From: Blautia sp. OF03-15BH
GTDB taxonomy: Bacteria; Bacillota; Clostridia; Lachnospirales; Lachnospiraceae
Assembly (NCBI RefSeq): GCF_003463065.1
Contig: NZ_QSCM01000002.1
Coordinates: 1-64,000 of the forward strand
Length of the DNA: 64,000 nt
Direction of reading: 5' to 3'
Shown here piece after piece: positions 1 through 10,700 of the stretch (position 1 is its first letter; the number at the start of each line of letters is the position of its first letter). The notes beneath the pieces are model-generated. The model had not been told where the DNA came from, ran no database searches, and saw only the letters and a program-made list of their open reading frames with translations. The position numbers and the translations under genes are program-made.

Positions 1-2
1 TC

Positions 3-35
3 GTTGAAGTAGGAATGAAACATGGAAGTTTATAA
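3..35 (+). CDS. possible 3' end of an upstream phage gene
   Basis: A reading frame open from the window edge gives about ten codons (VEVGMKHGSL) ending in TAA. It could be the C-terminus of the prophage gene that precedes the small membrane protein, but the piece is too short to test. Only its position in a dense phage operon supports it. Confidence 0.25.
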   Translation, partial: VEVGMKHGSL

Positions 36-67
36 CTTTTTATAAGTTTTCAGTAACGGTATGGGAA

Positions 68-271
68 ATGGAGAATTTGAAAGTTTGTATTTTTGCTGTA
101 TTTCTCATTTTTGGATTTATAATTGCATCTGAGAGCGGAACGTTTTGGTTCGTTTTGTATTTGCTTGCGGCCGGAATTATTTTTGGAGCATACAAGCTGA
201 TCAGATGGTTGATTCGATACATGAAAGATCCAATTCACATTTATATATACGATAATTCAAAGAGAAAATAA
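68..271 (+). CDS. small two-helix membrane protein, prophage region
   Basis: A 67-residue product with two hydrophobic stretches (about residues 5-20 and 26-47) and a basic C-terminus, so probably a small membrane protein. I do not recognise a family. It lies just upstream of the tape measure gene, where tailed phages usually carry tail assembly chaperones, and is separated from it by a factor-independent terminator. It is more AT-rich than the tape measure gene and has no strong Shine-Dalgarno sequence (a weak purine run precedes the ATG). It may be a moron-type insertion (a gene with its own transcription unit) rather than a structural gene. The function is unknown. Confidence 0.5.
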   Translation: MENLKVCIFAVFLIFGFIIASESGTFWFVLYLLAAGIIFGAYKLIRWLIRYMKDPIHIYIYDNSKRK

Positions 272-278
272 CAAACGA

Positions 279-311
279 GCGTCTGCCAAAAAAAGGTAGA
301 CGCTTCTTTTT
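279..311 (+). terminator. factor-independent terminator upstream of the tape measure gene
   Basis: GCGTCTGCC (279-287) pairs with GGTAGACGC (295-303) across an A7 loop with one G-T wobble, and TTCTTTTT follows. It ends just before the tape measure ribosome binding site, so it should stop transcription from the small membrane gene or attenuate the tail operon. Confidence 0.7.
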
Positions 312-329
312 ATGTGTGGGAGACAGAAT

Positions 330-3300
330 ATGGCAGGAAAAAATGATATTGTAGCGGGGATCCGGCTGGAAGGTGAGCGGCAGTTTCGAAGCAGCGTAAC
401 CAGCATAAATAAAAGTGTCACTTCTTTGAAATCAGAATTGAACCTTATCAAAGCACAATATGATGGCAATCAGAACAGCATGGAGGCTTTGACCAAGAAA
501 GGCGAGGTTTTAAATAAGATCCTGGAGCAGCAGAAACAGAAAGTGGAAGCTACGAAGCAGGGGCTGGAAAACGCCACCAGGGCTTATGAGAGCGGCGGAA
601 AAAAGATTCAGGAAATGGAAAAGGCCTGTAGTGCCCAGGAAGAGAAGCTGGAAGAGTTGAATAAAACCTACCAGCAGGCCAGGCAGAAGCTGGAAGAGCT
701 GGAGAAGGCCAACGGTTCCTCAAGTGATGCCGTAAAAGAGCAGCAGGAAGCGGTCAAAAAGCTGGAAGAAGAACTGAATGACCAAAATACAGCAGTCACA
801 AAAGCTAAAACCGAACTGAGTCGGTGTCAGACAGAATACCAGAAGACGGGAAACAAAGTTGAGGATTGGAAAACAAAACTGAATACCGCAGAGGCTCAGG
901 TCATCAAAGCAAACAATGCGGTAGCCGAAAATGCCCGCTACATGGATGAAGCCGCGGCATCGGCGGACAAGTGTGCAAAAAGCATTGATGAGTACGGGAA
1001 AGCTGTAAAAGGACCAGCAATGGCGACGATAGACAAGAAGGATGCGTGGTTCGCCGCCGGAGCAGCGAAAGCAGCGGATGTGGCAGTAAATGCGCTGGGA
1101 CAAGTTGTGGATAAAGCAGCGCAGGCCATTCAATACGCTGCCAACGTAGGCAGTTCATTCGAAGCAGGAATGAGTGAGGTAGCTGCCATTTCAGGGGCAA
1201 CCGGGACACAGCTGCAGGCATTGACACAAAAAGCAAAAGAACTCGGAAATTCAACAAAATTCTCCGCGACGGAAGCGGCATCTGCGTTTACAAATATGTC
1301 CCTGGCAGGCTGGACGGTGGAACAGTCCATATCTGGAATCGATGGCGTTTTGCAATTGGCAGCAGCTTCCGGAATGGGGCTGGCTGATGCGTCCCAGGCG
1401 GTGACAGATAATATTTCTGCGTTCAACCTGCAGGCGTCAGATGCTTCCAAGATCGCCGATATGATGGCATTCGCACAGGCGAACAGTTCCACAACAGCGG
1501 CAGAACTGGCACAATCTTATAAGAACTGTGCGGCAAATATGCACTCAGCTGGGCAAGATATCGAAACAACTACTTCCATTTTGGAAATACTTGCGAATAA
1601 TGGCCTCCGCGGAGCAGAAGCCGGAACTGCTGTGGCTGCTATGATGCGTGATATGACCTCAAAGATGGAGGACGGTTCAATTGCTATCGGCGATGCAAAT
1701 GTCAAAGTCATGGACAGCAATGGTAACTTCCGTGATATGACGGATGTCCTCAAAGATGTGGAAAAAGCTACAAAAGGCATGGGAGATGCCGAAAAACAGG
1801 CGGCATTGCTTTCTACTTTCACGTCTGACAGTATCAAAGGTCTGAACATGATCTTGAATACCGGAGCAGATACAACGGCGGAGTATGAGGAAAAACTCCG
1901 AAGTTGTTCCGGGGCTGCAGAGGACATGGCGGATGTCATGCAGGACAATCTGAAAGGTAAAATGACGGAGTTGGAATCCGCAACGGAAGGCCTTGGAATT
2001 GCGGCATATGAATACGTCAGTGGTCCCTTGACAAATGCCGTTGAAGGATTGACTACAGTTATATCCGGAATAACAGATTCAATCACACCTCAACAGACGA
2101 CGCTAAGAAAATTTCTAAACGATGTTGAAAAAACCACAGACGAGGTTTCAAAATTAACGAAAAATTCATCAAAGACCGTTGATACAGCGAAGATAGATGT
2201 ATCGGGTCTGGAAGATTATAAAAGCAAACTTTTGGAACTGAACGGGGTAGAAAATAAAAATGAATATCAGAAATATCAATTAAAAAGTATTGTAGAAGAA
2301 CTTTCGGCAAGCATTCCAGAGTTAAAAGAACGTTTTAATGAAGAAAAAAATTCATTAGATTTGACAAATCAGCAAATCGAGGATTTGATAAGCAATCAGG
2401 AACGCCTGGTTATGCAAAACGCAGCAATGGAGGCGAGAGAAGAAGCTTATAAAGCCCTGTTTGATGCACAGCTAAATGTGGTCAAAGCTGAGAATGCGGC
2501 GACGGCCGCACAGGAAGAATATGACGAAGCACTAAAAAAAGGAAACTATGATGCAACATGGTATGAAAAACTCACTGGTGCTTACGGAAAAAACCTGAGA
2601 ACCGCAGGAAATAATCTCATGAGTGCCAAAGATACTCAAGAAGCTGCAAATAAAGTGCTGGAAGATGCCAAAGGGAACATCGAAGATTTAATTCCGTCTT
2701 TGAATGAACTAACAAAAGAATATGGATTCTATTTTAACGAAAACGGAGAAATCGTAGAAGTCCAGGAAGAAACAAATAAAAAAATATTGACTGGCGCAAA
2801 GGGCTTTGACCGTTTAGGAAGCAGCATTGGAGAAAATGCCGATGTGCTGAATAGTTGGATTCCGAAAGCAGTAGAAGTAAAAGAAAACACGGAAGAGCTC
2901 GGGGATACAGCAACAGATTCAGCTGAGAAGCAAAAAGAAGCCCAGCAGAAAGCCGCTGATGCCGCAAAGGAAGCCGCCGAAGCCCAGCGGACAGCCGCAC
3001 AGGAAATCCTTGATGCCTACAATTCTACGAGAGAGAGCATCGAATCAAGCCTGCAGAACAAGATCAGCCTGTTTGATCTCTTCGAGAAGGACGACGGCGG
3101 GGCGGATGTCACCACCGAGGCGATGAACAAGAACCTCAACAGCCAGATCGAGGCTATTAAGAAATACAAGGAGAATCTCCAGAAGCTCCGGGAAATGACA
3201 GATGAGGAAGGAAAGAGTCTGGTATCGCCGGAATTTATCCAGTACATCGAAAGCATGGGAATGGAAGGAGCAAATGCCCTAGAACACATGGTCTGGACGT

Positions 3301-6300
3301 GGGAGAATCAGGGGGAGTATGGAGCAGAGCAGGTCAAGGGAATTTCGGATAATTACATGGAAGCAATGGACCTGACTGGTGAAATCGGAAAAACCGCAGC
3401 AGCAAACACAATCGCATACAAAGCAGGAATGAAAGAGTTTGCTTCATCCGCAGAAGATTTCTCAGACCTGCGGGATGCGTTCGACTATGCAGTGCAGTAC
3501 GGCGGAGAAGCCTGGGAAAAGCTGACGGAAGACACAAAAACGGCCTGGAATGAGGTAGTAGATACTGCGGTTGCCTGCGGCGTACAGATTCCGGAAGGCC
3601 TGGCGGACAGTATTTCATCTGGAGCCACATCACCGGAACAGGCAATAGCAATGATGAACGAAGCAATCAAAGGTCAGTTCGAGGGCCTGGCGGAAATCGC
3701 AGAGAGTTGTGGTATTAAAGGAGTAGACGAATTGCGTAAAGGAATCGAAGCCGGCGGACAGGATGCGGTAGATGCTTATTCGGATCTGATCGAACTCTTA
3801 GCGGCAAACAACATAGATCTGGAGATAGCCGGAAAAGAAGGCGGAGCCGCACTCGGAAAAGGAACCGCTTCCGGAATCCAGGGTGAATCCGACAACACGA
3901 AATCCACCGCTCAACAGGTCGTGGAAACCGCACAAAAAGCAATCAACGATAATGCCGGAGCGTACAGCACTGCCGGAAAAATGTTGATCACCGCAATGGC
4001 AGCCGGCATGACGTTCTTTTCCTACCAGGTCAGCAATGCTGCTGGATCAGCTGCCGGAAACGGAGCCAGTGCGGCTGCAGGATATGAAGAAAATTTCCGG
4101 GCGGCCGGTAATCAGCTGGCCATCGGACTGGCTCGTGGAATTGCACAGGGAAAAAGCCAGGCAATCAATGAAGCTGTCAGTATGGCCGTTGAAGCTCTCA
4201 ATGCGGTAAAAAGGGCTATGGGTATTCACTCGCCATCAAAAGTGTTTGAAAAAGAGGTTGGCGCCCAGGTTGCAAAAGGTATGGCGTGGGGCATCAAATC
4301 AAACGCAGTTCTTGCGAAAAACGCTTCCACCAAAATGTCACAGGACGTTTTAAATTCTGCCACGGCTTGGCTGGATAAGTACAAAGAACGCCAGTTCACT
4401 TCTCTTGACGATGAAAAATATTTCTGGCAAAAAGTAGCTGCAAACACGAAAAAAGGAACTGCGGCATATAAAAAAGCCCAGCAGGAAATTGCCGGAATCA
4501 ACAAAAAGATTCTGAATATGCAGACAGCGGCAAACAAAACAGCCGGCAGCGTGTCCAGGACAAAGACACAGGGAAGTGGAAGCAATCAAAAAACTGTCAA
4601 TAAGACGGATTCAGAGTATTATTCAGAAATTTACAGTGCCGCAAACAAACATCTGTCAAACATGAAAGTCTACTACAATATCAGCATACAGGAAGAAGAA
4701 AAATACTGGGCAGCAGTGCTGAAAAAGGTAAAAAAAGGCACACAAGCCTATACGGATGCATATGAGCAGTGGAAAAACGCAAAGAAAAGTGGAAAGAGCG
4801 CGAATACTGCGGCAGCAGAAGAGAAGAAAGATTACGCCCTGGGCGGCGGGGCCTTGGATACATATAAACAGTACTTCAAAGTATCTGAGCGAGCCGAGGT
4901 AGATTACTGGAACACGGTGCGGAAAAAGTTCAAACGCGGAACAAAAGAACGGGAAGAGGCGGACAAAAAATACTTCCAGGCAAGAAAAACGCTGAACGAA
5001 TCACTGAAGAATCTGGAAGACGATTACCTGGACAAAGTTACGGATATCAATTCGAAGTTGAAGGATGATATACAGGACGTTACGGATGATCTGAAGGATT
5101 CTATTGCTGATGTAACGAAAGAAACGCAGGAAAAAATAGATGAACTGAACAAGACATATGCTGATTCCGTGAAGAGCCGACAGGAAACCATCTACAATTC
5201 CATGAGGCTGACCGATAAATTTCAGTCAGAGTCAGAAAGCGGAAAAACACTTCTTTACAATCTGAAAACACAGGTAGTCGGCTATGACGACTGGAAGGAA
5301 CAGCTGCAGAAACTCCGTGACAAAGGCATAGACAAAGACCTCATCAAAGAGTTAGAAGACATGGGACCGGAAGCTTCCGCAATGCTTCATGTACTGAATA
5401 ACGATCTTCCAGAAGGCATGGAAGGCAAAGGCATGACGGATGCCGAGCTGAACGAATACGTTGCGCTCTGGCGGAAAAAGCATGAAATTTCCAAGAACGA
5501 AGCTGAAAAAGAGAATGAGGATCTGAAAAAGCAGACGGAAAAAGGTATCGCAGATGCCAAAGCCGCCGGTGATGCCCAGATTGCACAGCTGAATAAGAAC
5601 AGCGAACAGAAAATTGCTGTTCTCAAGGCAAACGCAAAGAAGGAAATTCAAACCGCTACAGAAGAGTATCTGAACGGCGTAAACGAACTGGAAAAGCCAA
5701 TGAACACATCTCTTGAAAATCTGGCGAACAAAGCCGGAAAAATCGGCGAGAACACGGTCACGAAGTATGTGCAGGGATTATACACGAAGGTTTCCGGTAA
5801 GAATGCAAAATCATCCCTTTTGAACACTACAACAACGATCGCTACGAATCTGTCCACATTGTCAAAAGACGGCGAAAAGATTGGCAAAGACACTCTCGAC
5901 GGAATTTTGAACGCCATGAACGATTCAAAGAAGATCAAGAAATATACGACCGCAATGGTTAAAAAGATCGTTTCTGAAACGAAGAAAGCGGCAAAGATCA
6001 AATCCCCGTCACGACTGTTCGAGGATGAAGTCGGGGAATTCATTCCGGCAGGAGTCGGGGTCGGAATCGAGAAGAACACGGAAGCGGCAGTGAAACCGGC
6101 ACAGGAGATGATCCGTGAACTGGTGGAAAGCACTACTGGAAAGAGCATGGGAAACATCACACTAGAACAGTACCTGCGGCAAATTGATGCCGGGGCGGCA
6201 AAAGCAGTCAGCACGGCGGCTGAGGTGCAAGCACAGGTTCCGGGAATAAATGTAAACGTAGACACCGGGAACACATACAATCTTCTGAGTCAGCTGATCA

Positions 6301-6443
6301 GTGAGATGCAAAAAGTTGTAGCAAACACTTCCGGATCTACGCAGATTGTGCTTGACACCGGCAAACTGGTGGGCGAGGTGGCTAAACCGATATCACAGGA
6401 ACTGGCCTTACAGTCCCGGGCACAGAATAGGGGAAGATTCTAA
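330..6443 (+). CDS. phage tail tape measure protein
   Basis: This 2037-residue protein sets tail length and occupies the tail lumen during assembly of a siphovirus-like particle. ATG at 330 is chosen over 312 because GGGAG (318-322) lies 7 bases upstream. Residues 20-220 are a long charged coiled coil. A TP901-type tape measure core follows at about 275-500. Short hydrophobic segments appear in the middle. Two related blocks, SPSKVFEKEVG near residue 1300 and SPSRLFEDEVG near 1890, are the 'SPS' motifs often found near the ends of tape measure proteins; their repetition suggests internal duplication. Three copies of a YW..v.kk.kkGT motif lie between about 1360 and 1550. The distal tail gene follows after 12 bases, as expected. 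Confidence 0.95.
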   Translation: MAGKNDIVAGIRLEGERQFRSSVTSINKSVTSLKSELNLIKAQYDGNQNSMEALTKKGEVLNKILEQQKQKVEATKQGLENATRAYESGGKKIQEMEKACSAQEEKLEELNKTYQQARQKLEELEKANGSSSDAVKEQQEAVKKLEEELNDQNTAVTKAKTELSRCQTEYQKTGNKVEDWKTKLNTAEAQVIKANNAVAENARYMDEAAASADKCAKSIDEYGKAVKGPAMATIDKKDAWFAAGAAKAADVAVNALGQVVDKAAQAIQYAANVGSSFEAGMSEVAAISGATGTQLQALTQKAKELGNSTKFSATEAASAFTNMSLAGWTVEQSISGIDGVLQLAAASGMGLADASQAVTDNISAFNLQASDASKIADMMAFAQANSSTTAAELAQSYKNCAANMHSAGQDIETTTSILEILANNGLRGAEAGTAVAAMMRDMTSKMEDGSIAIGDANVKVMDSNGNFRDMTDVLKDVEKATKGMGDAEKQAALLSTFTSDSIKGLNMILNTGADTTAEYEEKLRSCSGAAEDMADVMQDNLKGKMTELESATEGLGIAAYEYVSGPLTNAVEGLTTVISGITDSITPQQTTLRKFLNDVEKTTDEVSKLTKNSSKTVDTAKIDVSGLEDYKSKLLELNGVENKNEYQKYQLKSIVEELSASIPELKERFNEEKNSLDLTNQQIEDLISNQERLVMQNAAMEAREEAYKALFDAQLNVVKAENAATAAQEEYDEALKKGNYDATWYEKLTGAYGKNLRTAGNNLMSAKDTQEAANKVLEDAKGNIEDLIPSLNELTKEYGFYFNENGEIVEVQEETNKKILTGAKGFDRLGSSIGENADVLNSWIPKAVEVKENTEELGDTATDSAEKQKEAQQKAADAAKEAAEAQRTAAQEILDAYNSTRESIESSLQNKISLFDLFEKDDGGADVTTEAMNKNLNSQIEAIKKYKENLQKLREMTDEEGKSLVSPEFIQYIESMGMEGANALEHMVWTWENQGEYGAEQVKGISDNYMEAMDLTGEIGKTAAANTIAYKAGMKEFASSAEDFSDLRDAFDYAVQYGGEAWEKLTEDTKTAWNEVVDTAVACGVQIPEGLADSISSGATSPEQAIAMMNEAIKGQFEGLAEIAESCGIKGVDELRKGIEAGGQDAVDAYSDLIELLAANNIDLEIAGKEGGAALGKGTASGIQGESDNTKSTAQQVVETAQKAINDNAGAYSTAGKMLITAMAAGMTFFSYQVSNAAGSAAGNGASAAAGYEENFRAAGNQLAIGLARGIAQGKSQAINEAVSMAVEALNAVKRAMGIHSPSKVFEKEVGAQVAKGMAWGIKSNAVLAKNASTKMSQDVLNSATAWLDKYKERQFTSLDDEKYFWQKVAANTKKGTAAYKKAQQEIAGINKKILNMQTAANKTAGSVSRTKTQGSGSNQKTVNKTDSEYYSEIYSAANKHLSNMKVYYNISIQEEEKYWAAVLKKVKKGTQAYTDAYEQWKNAKKSGKSANTAAAEEKKDYALGGGALDTYKQYFKVSERAEVDYWNTVRKKFKRGTKEREEADKKYFQARKTLNESLKNLEDDYLDKVTDINSKLKDDIQDVTDDLKDSIADVTKETQEKIDELNKTYADSVKSRQETIYNSMRLTDKFQSESESGKTLLYNLKTQVVGYDDWKEQLQKLRDKGIDKDLIKELEDMGPEASAMLHVLNNDLPEGMEGKGMTDAELNEYVALWRKKHEISKNEAEKENEDLKKQTEKGIADAKAAGDAQIAQLNKNSEQKIAVLKANAKKEIQTATEEYLNGVNELEKPMNTSLENLANKAGKIGENTVTKYVQGLYTKVSGKNAKSSLLNTTTTIATNLSTLSKDGEKIGKDTLDGILNAMNDSKKIKKYTTAMVKKIVSETKKAAKIKSPSRLFEDEVGEFIPAGVGVGIEKNTEAAVKPAQEMIRELVESTTGKSMGNITLEQYLRQIDAGAAKAVSTAAEVQAQVPGINVNVDTGNTYNLLSQLISEMQKVVANTSGSTQIVLDTGKLVGEVAKPISQELALQSRAQNRGRF

Positions 6444-6455
6444 GGAGGCAAAAAA

Positions 6456-7181
6456 ATGCAGATCAACGGAATAGACATTTCCAGGTGGCATGCCAGGCAA
6501 TGGGCTGTGACAATCGGGAATCATGCGATCACAAACAGCAGTGAATGGGACCGGGGTTCTCCGGATCCATTCCTGATCGGCGGCACGGTTGGGTTCAAAA
6601 CCATCAAAGTAACATTACTGATCAAGGATTCCACCAGGGAGGTTATGACCATGGATCGTTCCAATATCGTGGCTGCCCTGCTGGAACCGGCGGATATCAC
6701 TTTGGACGGATTCACACACAAATTCAGAGTAGTATTGTCCAAGGATGCCAGTTTTGAAGAGACGGTAAACTACCGTCAGGACCGCTGGCACAAACTGACC
6801 TTGGAGCTCCAGGGATATGAGTATGGACCGGAGCTTTCAGCGACCGGGGCAAATGCTCTGTCAATCAATAATCCAGGCAATATCATTACCCCGGCTACTC
6901 TGGAAATCAACCCGGTTATCGGTTCAGCATCGATTACCGTGTCGGGCTTCTGCCGGGATCCGGACAGTAAAAATGATTATCCTGTCACAATCAGAAATCT
7001 GGTGGCAGGAAAAAAAGTTGTGATCGATGGGGAAAGCGGCCTGGTGACACAGGATGGCACTTTGAAAGCCGGAGATACGGATTTTTGGGAAGCCCCGGTA
7101 TTATTTCCGGGAGTAAATACGATTACCTGTAATAATTCAAACATGACAATGACCGTGAAATTCAAGCCGCGGTTTATGTAA
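6456..7181 (+). CDS. distal tail protein (Dit-like)
   Basis: A 241-residue protein directly after the tape measure gene, the standard place for the distal tail (Dit) protein that forms the hub joining tail tube and baseplate. The N-terminal part (INGIDISRWHARQW, then GGTVGFKTIKVTLLIKD) has the beta-rich look of siphovirus tail components. The rest is beta-strand rich and ends FKPRFM, like the second domain of Dit proteins. The start is set by AAGGAGG eight bases before the ATG. It sits in one operon with the tape measure gene and the following tail genes. Assignment rests on position plus this pattern. Confidence 0.8.
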   Translation: MQINGIDISRWHARQWAVTIGNHAITNSSEWDRGSPDPFLIGGTVGFKTIKVTLLIKDSTREVMTMDRSNIVAALLEPADITLDGFTHKFRVVLSKDASFEETVNYRQDRWHKLTLELQGYEYGPELSATGANALSINNPGNIITPATLEINPVIGSASITVSGFCRDPDSKNDYPVTIRNLVAGKKVVIDGESGLVTQDGTLKAGDTDFWEAPVLFPGVNTITCNNSNMTMTVKFKPRFM

Positions 7182-7196
7182 GAAAGGAGAAAAATT

Positions 7197-7694
7197 ATGA
7201 CAAACAGAGATATGATTGCAAATTATAACGGTCTGGATTACATTCAGAGTCTGGAAAATGCACATTACAAACGGACGGGGGAGAAACTTTTTAAAGGCCG
7301 GGTGAAAATCACCTATGCCATTAAGAAGAATATGAGAGGATTTCTGGAGAAATTGAAACCCTACAACGATGCCAGAGATGAGGTTTTTACAGAATACCGT
7401 GACCAGGATGCTGAGGAAAAAGCAGCTGAGAATCTGAAAAAGAAAATGGTTACAAGTCCTGAAGGAACAGCGGAATATGAACAGGAAATGAAGGATTACA
7501 ACAAGAAAGCCGGAAACCTTTCAATCATCATGAAGCCCGGAAAAAAACAGGCGGAATACGAAGCAAAAATCCAGGAGTTACTGGATATTGATGTGGCAGA
7601 CGTAAATATCCACACAATTGCCCTGGAGCAGCTGGATGGCATTGAACTGGACAGTAACCAGCTGGGGCTGCTCCTGTTCATGATCGAGGAATAA
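7197..7694 (+). CDS. phage tail-region protein, possibly DUF1617-like
   Basis: A 165-residue, strongly charged and mostly helical protein (for example residues 75-110 rich in E, K and Q), without signal peptide or membrane segment. An AAAGGAG site precedes the ATG. It sits between the distal tail gene and the large tail fibre gene. Small acidic/helical proteins of DUF1617 type occupy this place in some Firmicute siphophages, but the identification is by position and general character only. A role in baseplate assembly is inferred. Confidence 0.6.
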   Translation: MTNRDMIANYNGLDYIQSLENAHYKRTGEKLFKGRVKITYAIKKNMRGFLEKLKPYNDARDEVFTEYRDQDAEEKAAENLKKKMVTSPEGTAEYEQEMKDYNKKAGNLSIIMKPGKKQAEYEAKIQELLDIDVADVNIHTIALEQLDGIELDSNQLGLLLFMIEE

Positions 7695-7713
7695 ACGAAG
7701 GAGGTTTTCCTTC

Positions 7714-10700
7714 ATGCTGAAAATATTTAACCAGTCCCACGAGGCTGTGGGATATATAAAAAAATGCCGGGATTGCAAGATTGAGAGCGTTCTTTCTACT
7801 GCGGAAAAGACGCTCTCTTTTACATATCTGGGAAAAGCCGGAAAGATCGATTATGAGTATTATATCCAGACCTCTGATGATGAATATGTGGTGAAAGCTA
7901 TTCGGATCACATCAGACGGTTATCCGGAATATACCGCTACACTGAACACGGAGGAGCTGGAGGCCAAGACCTGGGAAACCTTCCTGGCGAAAGATTCCAG
8001 CCTGCGGGATACTGCAAATCTGGCACTGGCTGGAACCGGATGGCGTGTGGCAGAGTGTACCGTAGGCAAGAAAAGGAGCATGGGTTTACAGAACGTCACA
8101 AGTAAAGTTGTATTGCAGAAAATCTGCACAGTGTTCATGTGCGAGATGCAAGTTGACAGCAAGGCGAAGACGGTTTCTTTTAAAGAGAAATTTGGCGAGG
8201 ACAAAGGCGTCTATTTCCTTCAGGGATTAAACCTCCGTAAACTGACATTGTCTGGTGATACCTACGATTTTTACACCCGCATTATTCCAGTCGGAAAAGA
8301 CGGATTAAAGATCACTGCGGTGAATGGCGGAAAGGAATATATCGACAATTTCCAGTATTCGAAGAAGATTATCCCGTACATCTGGCAGGACGCCAGCTAC
8401 GAGGATGCTACCGCGCTGATGGAAGATGCAACCGAAAAGCTGAAAGACCTGTCAATCCCGAAGAAATCCTATACGGCAGACGTCCGCGATCTGGCGTACC
8501 GGAGTGCTGAGTACAGCATTTTAGAGTACAATTTAGGCGACACAATCACGCTGATTGACCGCAAGACCGGAATACGTGACACGCAGCGGATTACAAAAAT
8601 TGTAGAATATCCGGGCGATCCAGATAAAAACACATGCGATATTGCGAATACACGGGAAACGTTCGATGAGATCCAGTCCCGACTGAAAGAGGCGGCAAGC
8701 ATTATAGAAGCTGTGAAAAATCTGGATGGAAGCATTAACGGAAATACGGTTGATAAAGTAACGACAGATCAGATTCTGGGATTCAAAGAGGGTGTGGAGT
8801 CTGGAATCCAGACAAGCAACACCATTTCCGGGATCAAGACTGATATCAAGGAAGTAACGGCAGACATCGGAACTATTCGGAGTACCTATCTGAAAACGAC
8901 TGATGCAGATATCAAATTTGCTACTATCGAAAATCTGAACGCCACAACCGCAACAGTTCATGATTTGAACGCCGATTATGCCAAATTCAAAACTGCCACC
9001 GCCAACGAGTTTTCCACCCAGACCGCCCAGATCAAAAAACTTTCTGGAGATTTCGCATCCTTCAAAACCGGCGACTTTGAGAGCCTCAAAGCCAAGCAAG
9101 CCGATTTCGAAACTGCCACGGCAAAAAACTTCACCGCCACCTCTGCCCGAATTGACGCAGTAACCGGTGATCTGGCAAGCTACAAGAATGTTGTGGCTGA
9201 GAACTTTTCAGCAGCAAACGGCAAAATCGAGAACCTGGAAACCACCACTCTCAAAGCCGCAGATGCGAAGCTGACATACGCAACAATCGAATCGCTGAAC
9301 GCTCTCAAGGGTGATATTACTGATCTCAACGTGGGGAGTCTTACAGCCCGAGTAGCAACAATCGAGGGAGCCTATATCAGCAAGACTGAAACGAAACAGC
9401 TTCTTGCCGGATATGCAGACATTAGCCTGGCAAATGTGAAAGCCGGAACAATTGATTCCGCACTGATCAGGGATGGTGCGATCACAGACGCCAAGATTGC
9501 GTCGGTATCAGCGAATAAGCTGACCGCCGGAACCATCGATGCAAGTAAGATCAATGTTACAAATATAAACGCGGACAACCTCACTGTCGGAACCATCAAC
9601 GGGCAGCGGATTGGTGATAAATCTATTGATCTGACAAAGCTGTCAAAAGAAGTTCCAACGAAGGAGTATCTGGACAATATTCAAAATGGATTGCAGAGCC
9701 AGATTGATTCAGCCATTCAGACATATACGTCCGATACCATCCCGACACTCAAGAACTCCCCTGCGGTATCATGGACAGATAATTCCATCAGAGCAAAGCA
9801 CGTCGGTGATATCTGCTACGTGACCAATGCCGGCGGAAATGCAGATGGGTATTGCTACCGGTTCACAAACACTGGGACAAGTGCAGCACCGGTCTATGAG
9901 TGGGTTCTCATTAAGGATTCCGATGTGAACAAAGCATTGCAGGAACTGGTTACGGTGAACGGAGACTTGACCGGACTGAAAACATTCCAGAGCGAAACAT
10001 CATCCTGGAGGACTTCTATGGATTCGGAGTTGAGTTCGGTCAAAACCCGCACAACCACGATTGAGACCACCTACAGCACAAAAGAAGAGACAAAGACAGC
10101 GGCTGATTCAGCGAAGAGTAGTGCGATTGCAAGTGCAAAAGGGTATACCGATACTGCGAAAACTGCGGCTATTGCAAGTTCAAAGTCCTATACAGACACC
10201 GCCACAAAGGATATGGCTACCAGTACCGCCGTGGCAAATGCGAAGAAAGAAGCAATAGATACTGCGGCGAAGGATGCGACAAACAAAGCAGATGCGGCAA
10301 AGAGTTCTGCGATATCGGCGGCGGCTACAGATGCCACTACCAAGGCAAATACCGCAAAGTCCGAAGCGATTTCCACTGCGGCATCTGACGCAACGTCGAA
10401 AGCTAACGCAGCGAAAAGTGCGGCTATTTCAGCGGCTTCATCTGACGCCACGAAGAAAGCCAATACTGCTAAATCTGAAGCTATTTCAGCGGCGGCTTCC
10501 GATGCTACAACAAAGGCGAATGCGGCATTGAATAGTGCGAAGGGGTATGCGGATGATGCGGTGGATAATATCGCAGTTGGCGGAAGGAATCTTCTTGTAA
10601 AAACTAATCAAGGTGCAACATACTGGTCGAATAGCCATGCAAACGGAGAATATTCTTGTGAATCAATCAATTGGCTTGGTGTTAATGCTGTAAAAATGGG

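Noticed and set aside
10080..10560. CRISPR-like short repeats
   Set aside because: The repeats are in-frame coiled-coil codons (Ala/Ser/Lys) of the tail protein with no spacers.
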